Positions 49,842 through 59,704 of a stretch of DNA of 64,000 nt are shown one piece after another. Position numbers and translations under genes: made by a program. How positions within the stretch are numbered: position 1 is the first letter of the stretch; each line of letters starts with the position of its first letter. The notes beneath the pieces were generated by a model. The model was not told where the DNA came from. It worked only from the letters and a program-made list of their open reading frames with translations, and searched no databases. The stretch is from Cynocephalus volans (Eukaryota > Chordata > Mammalia > Dermoptera > Cynocephalidae): the NCBI RefSeq assembly GCF_027409185.1, contig NC_084468.1, positions 53,011,001-53,075,000 of the forward strand, written 5' to 3'.

Positions 49842-51189
49842 TGCAATTACTAATGAAATAAAATCATTTTTATTAAGACATCTATAAGATGCAACTTTGA
49901 AATCAGGACATAATTCCTTCATTTTACCTGATTCTAGTTATCTATATTTCTCTATGTTCTTAATTTATATTCCTGGGAGCCTTAAATCCTGGATTCCTTC
50001 CCTAGCCTCTCTCTCTTCTGTACCCCCCCTCACTATCCCTCGAAAAATAAAAGGAGGAAGAGGAGGAAGAGGAGGAAGAGGAGTGGGAGGGTTAGATGCT
50101 TTGCTTCCTGTGCAAATCTCTATTACATCACTTGTTACTTTGTGTTGAACTTATCAGTTTACCAATTTTTTCAGATAGGTTGCAATATTGTGGAGGTCAG
50201 AAAAGGTATTATAGTCATGTTTGTATACTGAATTACCAGAAACACAGTAGATGTTTGATCAATATATGTAAATTAAATGGACATATTTAATTCAACTGGA
50301 AATGTCACATGAAGAATACTTGCTTACACTTAATGCAGGGAACTGAAAAATTTCACACAGAGGAATGGAATTTTACCAAAAAGAGTTTGGACATTTGCAC
50401 TCTTTTTTATTACCATAGTAACAATGCACTTTTCACTGTATCCTTATAATATTCACCAGTTTTCCACTTTGCTGTCTTTAAAAAATAGGAAAAAAGCACA
50501 CTGTTCATCTAGAAAGAAAAAAAAAGTATCAAATACAGTTTAAAATAATATATGCAATCATTTTTACTGATGTGACCATTTCCAAAAATTGTAAAAGACA
50601 TATTACATAGGAAATAGCTTTAGTCTCAAAACACGTTGGAAAATTTGATGAAATCTCACATACAGTAACCACTCAACATGATGATTTTCAGGATTTGTGA
50701 CTCTTTCTATAAGAAACCATGGCAACTTAGGACTTGGACTTCTTTTCTGACAGTGTCACAAACCTCAGGTTATCTATAGATCTTAAGTACCCTTTTTGTA
50801 GTGTCCTGCCTACAGGACTGTGATAGACCACCACAGCTGTTGTTCCATTCAGAAGGATGCTTCCACAAAAATTATGTTAATTTTTGTCAACATGTTTGTT
50901 GCATCTAATTTGCTATGAAAGACTACTTCTCATTTTAATAACATACATAAGATTAGAGGCAAGTACATTTAGTATATGCAGTAGAATGATTTGGCACTTT
51001 ATTTCACTAATAGAAAAATGTAGAACTTTCCACATGTATAGAAAAGGAAGGAAAGAAATGTTAGGTCTGAATACGTTAGTATGTACTCATGTGTGTATAC
51101 AAGTATATGTGTTTATTTATACATACATAAGTTGTGCTGTACATGTACATACATACACACAAAAATAATAAACATATGAATCTTCATTC
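49842..51189. other. Unassigned stretch with GA-rich minisatellite
   Basis: No gene recognised. A GA-rich array lies at 50052-50084. The part 50290-50880 shows no repeat character and may be unique sequence. AT/CA-rich text precedes the next element. Confidence 0.4.
50052..50084. repeat. 9-bp (GGAGGAAGA)n array
   Basis: Just over three copies of the 9-base purine unit. The glycine/arginine-rich frame across it is an artefact. Confidence 0.9.
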
Positions 51190-52560
51190 TTGGTCCTCAT
51201 TGCTAACAAGAGCAATTGAAAAGGTCTTAGTGCTGCTGTTTAGAAGAATGGAACAGAGCTAAGTAATTAGAAAATGTCTCGTCTTGAAACAGTTATAGCA
51301 CCAGAAATAGAAGCTATAGAAAGGTTTAAGAATTGTATAACAAAGGAGTTTAACAAACTATCTACAGTGATAGAGAAGGGATGGGCAGACAGCTTGAAAA
51401 GTTTCAGGGAGTTGAGAGAGTTAATAGAAAGAAGGTACAAGCTGGACTGTCCACAAAATCGAATTACTGAAGTACATGCAAAACAAGTGAAAGTCTCACA
51501 GAATGTGGAAAAAGGGGGAAAGAAACCAAGATAAGAAAAGAGGAGAAAAAGAAAGACCTAGAGGGCAGGTCCAGGAGATACAATCTGTGCATAACAGGAA
51601 TACAGAGGACAAATCAAATGAAGCTGAAACAGTAATTAAGGAGCTAATTGAAGAAAATTTTCTAGAGTTGAAGAACAAACTAGATCTACAAATGGAAAAA
51701 GCACATAGGGTACTTTTAAAATTTGATGAAAAGAAAGCTTCACCTACACATATTCTGGTGACATTTTTAAATTTCAAGGATAAAGAAAAAATGCAATTAT
51801 CCAGACAGAGAAAGCATGTTACCTATAAAGAGGCAAAGGTCAGGCTGACCTCAGATTTTTGTATTACAACCCTAAATGCCGACAGACAGTGGAACAATAT
51901 CTACAAAGGTTTAAGGGAAAATAATTTTAAATCGAGAATTATATACCCTGCCATATTATCATTTCTGTACAAAGTCAACTGGTAGATAATTCTCAAATGT
52001 ACAGAGTTTAAGAAAGTATGTTAACCAAGAACCTTCACTGAAAATTTTGCTGAATGATTTACTGCAGCAGACTGACAACATGAACTAAAGTAACTCAAGA
52101 GTAGGGAGGCAATTGTATGAAAGAATTAATCTTAGCCTAGAATTGCAAACTTGCCATGAGACACATACTATCCAGACCTGTAGACACCAAAGAAGACATC
52201 AGTAAAACTGCTGATTTTACCCCAAAGCTCATCAAAATCTAGCAAGAACTTAAGATAATATCAAGGATGGGAACTGAAACCAGACAGAGTCTTTGCGAGA
52301 CCTTGCACCTGGCTCCTCAATCGGAGACCCCACAGCTCATGTCCACCTCCCTCCTGCTTTTCACTTCCCACATTCTATTGTTTCATCCCACATCTTTAAA
52401 AACTTCTCAGTAAATCTGAGTCTTTGAAATGGCTTCAGTCTAGCCATTCTCCTTCAGGTTTACTGGAGAGATGAGTTTGCCTAATATCTTTCTTCAGGTC
52501 CCTGGTATTCCTGAATGAAAGCTGACTTTCTATTCCACCACCAAAAAAACAAATAAATAA
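51190..52560 (+). mobile_element. HAL1-like element (ORF1-only L1 relative)
   Basis: An L1-type ORF1 frame is followed not by ORF2 but by about 550 bp of non-coding sequence ending in an A-rich tail at about 52540-52570 ('caaataaataaaaataata'). HAL1 (half-L1) elements have exactly this order: ORF1 alone, 3' region, A tail, and were mobilised by L1. The 5' limit near 51190 is an estimate. Identity to HAL1 is from memory of the protein and needs an alignment. Confidence 0.7.
51274..51985 (+). pseudogene. HAL1/L1 ORF1-type protein, single frameshift
   Basis: Two overlapping frames (51274-51534, 86 codons, and 51503-51985, 160 codons) together make a nearly full ORF1. The N-terminal part, beginning 'MSRLETVIAPEIEAIERF', is helical and coiled-coil-like. 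The next part has 'KELIEENFLELKNKLDL', and the RNA-recognition part carries 'ILVTFLNFKDKEKMQ' followed by 'NNIYKGLRENNF'. The frame changes once between about 51503 and 51534, then stays open for 160 codons to a stop at 51983-51985 shortly after 'LSFLYK'. The expected C-terminal end of L1 ORF1 is missing. Confidence 0.75.
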
Positions 52561-52570
52561 AAATAATAAT

Positions 52571-53930
52571 AAATAGACAAATTAACAGTATGAGACTAAT
52601 GAATTTAGCATAATCCACATAAGTAATTATTCACCCTGCCCATGGAGCAAATATTGTTTTATTTTGGTAAAGAGAAAAAGAAAAAATGAGTAGTTTGTTT
52701 AGATTATAATGAGGAGTATCTCCTTTCAATAACTGTCCCAGATTCATTAACCAAACAAAGTCAGGGAGAGAGGTATTAGTATGTGTGAGAAAGTCCAAAG
52801 ACTATGGAGGCAGGTACAATGCATTTAATCTTGTGCAGGTTTCATAATTGCTTTGCATGTGAAGTACGGATGATGATGATTACTACCTTGTAGCATGAAT
52901 TATTATAAGGATTAACTGAAAAATGTTTCTATAGTGATCCAATGATCAAATTCCTTCCAAATTTGAGATTAGAGAACAAAGAGATTAAGGGTAACCTGGA
53001 AGTATATCATAATCTTCAGTACTTCTATGGGTTTAGTTTAATGCCAACTTTAAGATAGATAAAAAAAGCGATTTGCCTAAATGATGTGATTTGAAAGCTG
53101 CCAAAAATATTTATCCATGCTTTATAGAATGCTTATCCCACAACAGCCATGAAAATCTGTGAAATTTTACATCATTTACTCTTTTGGTTGCAAGACTTTA
53201 TAGGCCTTAATAAAAGATAGTTCCTTACATCTGCATTATATCTTAAAATTTACAAGATTTTTCACATTTATTATTTACTTTACTCCTTACTCAAACCTGT
53301 GATTTAGGCATTTCAAAGGTAATTATTTCAAGGTTGTAAGCTTGGTCCGTGTCAGACCTCAGTTATGAATCCAAGACTTTTTAATTCCAATAAGCATAAA
53401 TAGTGGTCCTTTCTTGATGCTAAAATGATACCTGGAAAGGTTTTCTCCCATGAAGAATTTTAGGCAAATTAAATTAGCTGCTATCATCAAAGATATATCC
53501 TCAAATTTTTGGATACCAAGGAGGTTATGATGGGAAATTGCAACAACAAAATTTCACACTAGAAGGACAGGGTCTAGAAGGAAGTGTGAATAAGAATGTT
53601 GACTATTGAGCAGGTACACTATATTATCACCACCAGATTTTCCAAAGCTGGGAAGAGACTAAAGGAGAAAAAGTAGCACAGAAGTGTCACTAAGGAACAA
53701 TTAAAGATACTGGTCCTATTTCAAATTCATGTTTCTCTGTTCTCTGACTTGCATTTTATAATTTAATCATTAATTCAGCCATTTATTTAATCAACAGTTG
53801 TTAAGTATCAGGAACTGTACTAGGTACTGAAGATGCATCCTTAAACAAAAAAGATGAAAAATACTGCTATCTGTGAAAATTAACTATAGTAGGAAATGTT
53901 AAAATGCTTATGGATTTCTCCAAAACCAAT
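52571..53930. other. Unassigned stretch
   Basis: AT-rich; a faint L2-like start 'agccatttatttaatcaaca' near 53778 and 'ctgtactaggtactgaaga' near 53814 suggest an old LINE tail. No gene recognised. Confidence 0.4.
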
Positions 53931-53939
53931 TCCTTTTTC

Positions 53940-54800
53940 GCCTGTAACCCCTCTGTCTACAATGCTTTTCCCTTCCTCTTTATATAGGTAATGCTTACTA
54001 ATCTTTAATATTTTCCTTAGTTCTCACATTTTTCAGGAAGTCTTCCTGAATCTTATAGTCTGGATAATGTCCCCATAGTTTATGTGTCTGTACATGCCCT
54101 CTAATATTACACTTAAAACATTTTTTTTTTGTCAGGTCTGCCGCTGGCTGACCCGAACAGCCCTAGCCTCATTATCAGTCTCTCCCTAGGTGTCCCTTCT
54201 GGTGGGCCAGCAGATGGCCCAGATTCCTCTTTCTCTCCAGTCCCCGTTGGGAGGAGATAGGAGAAGAGAGCCACGAAGAGAGGTGAGCACAGCTGCCAGC
54301 CCCAATCAGCCCGTTAAAGGACACTCAGACCTCAGCGGGGGTTCTGTCGAGCAGTTCTGTTTATTATCACACAAGCACTTGCTTTTAAAGCAAATGGGGA
54401 AGGGACGTTTTTTACATCCTCCAATCAGCTTAAAGGTTATGAGAGCATGCATCCTGTCTCAATGCCTAGCTATTGCAATCACACAGTGTTCACGAGTGTG
54501 GAAGCGCGTATTTGCCCAATAGGGGCTAAGGCAAAGTTCCTGCAGACACTCCCACCCTACTTCCTCCCGGCGCCATCTTAGGCTGCCACGTTAATACACC
54601 CTTGTGGGCCCATAATGGCGCTGCTTGTAATGTCACTTAAGGTGGCGTTGGTTTTTAAGGCCCGACATTTTTTATCTTTGTCAGTTCTTTTACTTAAAGG
54701 CAAGTATTAGGTCTTCTTTGTATGTGTATCAATGCCAAATCCAATGTCTTACATACCCATGTAATACAGGTTTTTGAATTAAAGTATAAACTTCTTTTGC
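53940..54800 (+). mobile_element. L2 3'-end fragment split by an LTR
   Basis: 'ttttcaggaagtcttcctga', 'ccccatagtttatgtgtctg' and 'tacatgccctctaatattac' follow an L2 3' end, and the sequence resumes after the LTR with 'gcaagtattaggtcttcttt', 'gtatgtgtatcaatgccaaa' and 'cttacatacccatgtaatac'. The LTR at 54130-54667 sits in the middle. Confidence 0.65.
54130..54667 (-). mobile_element. Solo ERV LTR (minus strand)
   Basis: Reading on the minus strand: starts TGTCGGGCC, has a promoter-like region, a polyadenylation signal (ataataaacag near 54364) and U5 text 'gaactgctcgacagaacccc' with 'ctgaggtctgagtgtccttt', and ends CAGACCTGACA. Length 538 bp, both ends TG...CA. The T-rich target ('tttttt' on both sides) fits a short duplication but cannot be measured exactly. 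Much more GC-rich than its surroundings. Same family as 37738-38206. Confidence 0.88.
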
Positions 54801-54853
54801 AAACATATTCAACAGCCATTCTTGCTTTATTCAATATATTTATCTGTTTTCCT

Positions 54854-54906
54854 GAATGTTTAAATTTTGGCAAATGTTTAAATTTTGGTAAATGTTTAAA
54901 TTTTCC
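54854..54906. repeat. 18-bp tandem repeat, three copies
   Basis: The unit 'aaatgtttaaattttgg' plus one base occurs at 54854-54871, 54872-54889 and (17 bases) 54890-54906, nearly identical. On the minus strand it gives a repeated 'KFKHLP' peptide in a 129-codon frame at 54694-55083 that I regard as chance. Confidence 0.92.
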
Positions 54907-55191
54907 AGTCTGTTGAACTTCATTTATCGGATGCATATACATCTGCCCAATTTCTACATCAATTGGGAAACATGCAGACATGATTTTCCCTGTCCTTAAA
55001 GACCCTTGAAATAGACAAAGGAATATAAGAGAAACAAGAGAATATTCATAATTGTTAATATTCATAATTAACATAACTAGCACTAAATAACTGTTCTGCC
55101 TTTACCTTTAAATTCCCTTTATAGTAATAGTTAAGACAATTGTTTGTGAATTAAATATATATTCATATATACACACATATATGCACATTGC

Positions 55192-55237
55192 ATATATATA
55201 TATATATATATATACACAGATACACACACACACACAC
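55192..55237. repeat. (TA)n and (CA)n compound microsatellite
   Basis: A run of TA dinucleotides (55192-55214), then 'acacagatacac' and CA units to 55237. It underlies a minus-strand frame rich in Val, Cys and Tyr, which is not a gene. Confidence 0.93.
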
Positions 55238-55829
55238 AAACAGAGCTAATGATTAACATTCTTAGTTGTGTTTTCAAAAATTTTGAGCAGCACATTAGCC
55301 CAAAGATAATAATAATTAAAAAAAAAAAAAAAACAAATTCAAAATCCATTAGGGAGAAAAATTACGTATGGAGCTGGAGTAGATCTGATATATTCAGCAA
55401 AATTGGGGATAGTAACTTGAATAATGATCTGGAAGACTGACAGAGTGATTGATAGACTTCTGTAAACCCATGGGGCTCATAAAGGATTTCTTAGCTCTCT
55501 TTCTGGAGTCACAGAAACTGGCATAGTTCTTTTAATCTGCAGCTGAAGTGTATTAGAATATATGATGAATTAATATGGACTTTTCTTCCGTTTCTCACTG
55601 TCTGTTTCATAAAAATAAGAAAAATACACTGTTAGACATAACATTAAGCAGCAATAATGTTATTTAATGATTTTTCCTTTCTTTCAATTGTGATATGTTT
55701 ATAGTTGTTCACAACATCTATTAGCCTATTCACACTTCTCTTCATAATTCTTGTCTTAGGAGCAAATAGTTTTTTGCTTTTATTAACAAACTTGCTACTT
55801 TAGAAATCATGTGTATAGTGGGTAGGTGA
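55238..55829. other. Unassigned stretch
   Basis: An A15 run lies at about 55319-55333. No gene or family recognised. Confidence 0.35.
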
Positions 55830-56000
55830 ACATGTCTGGACTAACTTTGCTGCTCTGTAACTTAACAGTTGGGTGACCTTGGCCAAGTTACTTAACACTT
55901 CTCACTTGTGAAATAAAGAGATACCTTCCAGTATTATTGCGATGACTTAACGATACTGCATGCAAAGCAGCAGGAACTCTGTAAGCACTTTTAAGTGTCA
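55830..56000 (+). mobile_element. MIR SINE fragment
   Basis: 'ttgctgctctgtaacttaac', 'tgggtgaccttggccaagtt', 'acttaacacttctcacttgt' and 'gcaggaactctgtaagcact' match MIR in forward orientation. Confidence 0.78.
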
Positions 56001-56259
56001 GTTTCTTCCCAGTCCATGGGTGTAGCTCTTTATGTGACTGTGTTCTCACATTATTTATTTTTATTACAACAACAAGCAGAGAGGAAAACAAAGCATATAT
56101 CTGAACCCTAATTTTACACATGAAGAAACACAGTTACTAGCCCAAATTTCCTTATCTAGAAGAGCCTAGAGACAATAATTAGATGAGAACCTGGGTAATC
56201 TGGCTCCAATAATCCACAGAATTTTAGATTAATATAGGGAATGGATAGAAAAAAATAAT

Positions 56260-56500
56260 AAATTTTGGTGCCTATTACATGTCAGGTTTGGTGCCAAGCA
56301 GTAAATTCCATTATTTTATATAATTCCCACCATAATTCTGAAAGATTTTACTTTTATTTTAAGCGTTAATTTTAGGCTCATGAAGGTAAAGTAATTTACC
56401 ATTGCTCAAACAGACAATGAGTGGTAAATTTTAGATTAAAATCCAGGCAATAATGACTTTGAAATCTGTAATCTTTTTATCTTATGCTGCCTTCCATGCT
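56260..56500 (-). mobile_element. MIR SINE fragment
   Basis: 'ggtgcctattacatgtcagg', 'tttggtgccaagcagtaaat', 'gctcatgaaggtaaagtaat' and 'ttaccattgctcaaacagac' match the reverse orientation of MIR. Confidence 0.65.
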
Positions 56501-58767
56501 TGGAGGAATCTTTCTTAAGGATAATTTATGTCAATTCACTCCTTTCAGATTAAGTTTGGTCTAAGGAAATCGAGTAACTTATTCAAGGCAAAGCCAAAAC
56601 TTGTCTTAAACTTTTAGTCTCATTTATGTTCATTAGTTTTTTTTTCTTTAACCTTTGCTTTCTTATAACCATATTTACACATTTCAACAATTTTTTTTGT
56701 CTCTAAAATCTCCCATTATTTTTGAGTCTGTATATCCTTAGATCAGACTTTATATCAAGAAGAGTTCACTGGATTCTAGCCCTCAGTAGACCTCCAGTGT
56801 GATATTTGGCAACATGGAACTCAGAGTCTTCATCTCCTTATATTGGCCTATATTATGAAAAATGCTAGTGAATGATTTTAAAATACTCTGCCAAGCACTA
56901 AGTGACAAAAATGACCATGGCTGCATATGTCTAATAATGGACTTAACAGACTCACTTAATGCTACTTCAATATATCATACAAAAAAAAAAAATATTATTT
57001 TAAAAATGTATGTAATTCTCCCTTTTTCAGAGCCTCCAATTGTCAGAATCTATATTTATTTTACCTTTCCCAGTAAAGGCACCCCTTTTTGTTTTCCTTT
57101 TATTCTATTTTTTTTTTAATATCCAAAATTATCCACCTTTTCTGATCATCTATTCTTTGCATTGACTACCTTAGGAATCCTCTAGTTCTTCAAAATAATA
57201 GCCAGGAAGTTTTAAATATGGGCTTCTTCTCAGATATATGAAATATAGTTGTCATAATGGCCGACTTTTAACACAGATGACATCATTTTAACATCATAAT
57301 AGAACTAAGAATTCCTAGTTCTGTCAATATAAAAGAGGTGCTAGAAAGTTTATAATTGATAGGCCCAAAATGGATAAAACCAAATACACTAAAAAGCTTA
57401 TTGCTGATTTAAAACATTGGGTATTTTTAGCAATTTCTTTCTTTGTGATGGTGTCTTGTAGACATATACTTGGCCATGAGTGGAAAGCACGTTTTGTTTG
57501 GGAACGATCTGCTACTGAGATCAGCATTGCTAACTTTTTATATGTAGCAACCCAAGGCTCGCCTCACCATTCCTGTTGTAAAGGCAACTCTTGCAGCACT
57601 TTTACTCTTTTTTACCATTCCGTTTCAAGATATATAATTAATCCTCCCATAAACTCCACTAGATAAAGGAATCTCACTCAATACAACATTGAAAGTTAAT
57701 GATAAATTATAAAACAAAATTCTGAGGTCTCAGCAAATGCTTTCCTTTTCTCTGCCTTCTATACCTTTTAGTGAAGTGAATTTTTCAGTAGCATATGTTA
57801 ATGTGCAACTAGACAGTAAGGGCAGTGAGTCAAGCCTAAATACTGTTCTGCAGAATGAAGTCTTGCTCATAGTATGTGTTAATACATGATGACTAAATCT
57901 ATGTGCATAGTTATATAACTTTATTCATACATATATAGTTATGTAAATATCTACGTATGATTAAATGTTAATGCTACTGAAAGGGCTTGCATATACTCCC
58001 TTCGCCACATATTTGAGCTTATTCTAATAAATAATAAATTATGAATTGATTAGGGTAATCACTTATTTTCAACTATAATCTTTTATTCATTTATTTGAAC
58101 AGAGGTTTAGGTCAAAACTTTTTTATTTATGTAGCTGCTTTCTGTTTTCAAACTAATTACACAAAATTTTCCCATTTGATCTTTGCACTATATGTGTAGA
58201 AAGGTAAATGTTAGCATTCTTATTGTACAAGAAAGGAGAAGGAGATTGAAGTTAATATGAACAAATATGTTTATTGGGGCTAAGGTAGGGAATAGTTATT
58301 TTAGCAACAAAATTAATTTGCCAAATATTTATGTTTAGAGAACTCATCAAAGTATTTTTTATGTGTAAACATACATGCTCATTCACTATAGCACTGGGTG
58401 TGTTTTCAGGAGGTGAATTTTGGATCTTCCCAGAGGCTCTTTTCTAAATGGATATGCAATATCATTTTTGTTGTAATCAGCAATAATTATTTTTTATGCT
58501 GTAGCATCAGACTCCTTCCTTCAGTTTCTTTGTGCTCTTAAGATAACAGCATCCCTCTTGAGTAAGGATGCAGTCTCTGCATATTCTGTGGAGAAGATGT
58601 CAGCTGTGGACAAATGAAAGTGCTGCTGTGTTTTATCTGGCTTCTTAGAGATAAGCACTCTAAGGTCAAGATAAGTTTTTATGCTCCTGTTCTCTATATT
58701 AATTGCTTTAAATGATGATAAGAGGTCAGAACACAAGGGTTCTTCTAATTTACTTCTGAATTACTCT

Positions 58768-58770
<3 letters not shown>
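56501..58770. other. Unassigned stretch
   Basis: About 2.3 kb without a recognised family. The plus-strand frame at 57370-57666 (98 codons) and an overlapping minus-strand frame show no domain I know; the conceptual product is not treated as a gene. AT-rich throughout. Confidence 0.4.

Positions 58771-58813
<43 letters not shown>
58771..58813. repeat. (TG)n microsatellite
   Basis: About 21 uninterrupted TG units. Minus-strand frames read His-Thr repeats through it. Confidence 0.97.
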
Positions 58814-58815
<2 letters not shown>

Positions 58816-59704
58816 ATATATAATGTCTCAGAGGAAAAGTCAAAAGAAAAAATGTAATGAGTAATGAATTTAGAGACCAGAAATGTGACAGAAGACATAA
58901 CGCCATGACAGCCAGAGTAGTACTCAAGCATGGATTGTGGCCATGTTGAATGCAGTCTGTCAGTTTGAAGAGGAAAAATCCATGAAACTATTTTGTTCAC
59001 AGCCTTAAACAAAATTGAAATGTGAGATTAATTTTTATATACATAGAAATCCCATTGCTCATACCGTTAATGATTATGGTGTCCTCTAAAGTTCTACATG
59101 TCCTTTTAAGGAATTCATTGGTTTGTCTGCAAATATTTAACTAATAGAATACAGTCTGTCTCACCTAACATATTTCCATGCCATTTTCACGCTACTGTTA
59201 ATATTATTAAATTTCTAATTTGTTCTTATGCTTGTGCTACATTGTATCCACAATTCTTGAAAATGGATCCATGATTAAAATGTGGGTCACTGAAGCATAA
59301 AATTGATGAAAAGAGTAACTTAAATAGTACAACCCAAACTAACATCATCAAAAAAGAGTGAACTGGTCTCCAGTGGTGAATATGGAATGCAAATCGGTAT
59401 ATGCTGGGAGAAATAAATCTGCAAGTGTCCTGACTGAACATATGTGACAAGAAAAGTGCAAACAGAAAGTACATTTATGAATAACTAAAAAAATTGAATT
59501 ATATTTGGCAGAAAATTCATTTACTACAATTACTCAGTTCAATCAGGAGAATAAATGTCTGGTCAGACTATTTTATGAAGGATTAATCAGCGTCTTCCCT
59601 CTGCTTCCTTGTGAAGTGTATGGCTTGTACTTGGAGAATTTCTTTGCTTCCCTCAACTACGTTTTCAAGAAAAGATCAAACTTTTCTAAATGTTGTAGAA
59701 TGGT
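58814..59704. other. Unassigned stretch
   Basis: No gene or repeat family recognised. Short frames on both strands (74-82 codons) lack motifs. Confidence 0.35.

Noticed and set aside
54190..54522. 110-codon plus-strand frame in GC-rich DNA
   Set aside because: It is antisense to a solo LTR with clear TG...CA ends; its openness follows from the base composition.
54694..55083. 129-codon minus-strand frame with a repeated KFKHLP peptide
   Set aside because: The peptide repeat comes from the 18-bp tandem repeat; the frame runs through an L2 remnant and has no family resemblance.
57370..57666. 98-codon plus-strand frame starting MDKTKYTKK
   Set aside because: I considered a transposase or small gene, but no motif is recognisable, an overlapping minus-strand frame exists, and the region is AT-rich without exon signals.
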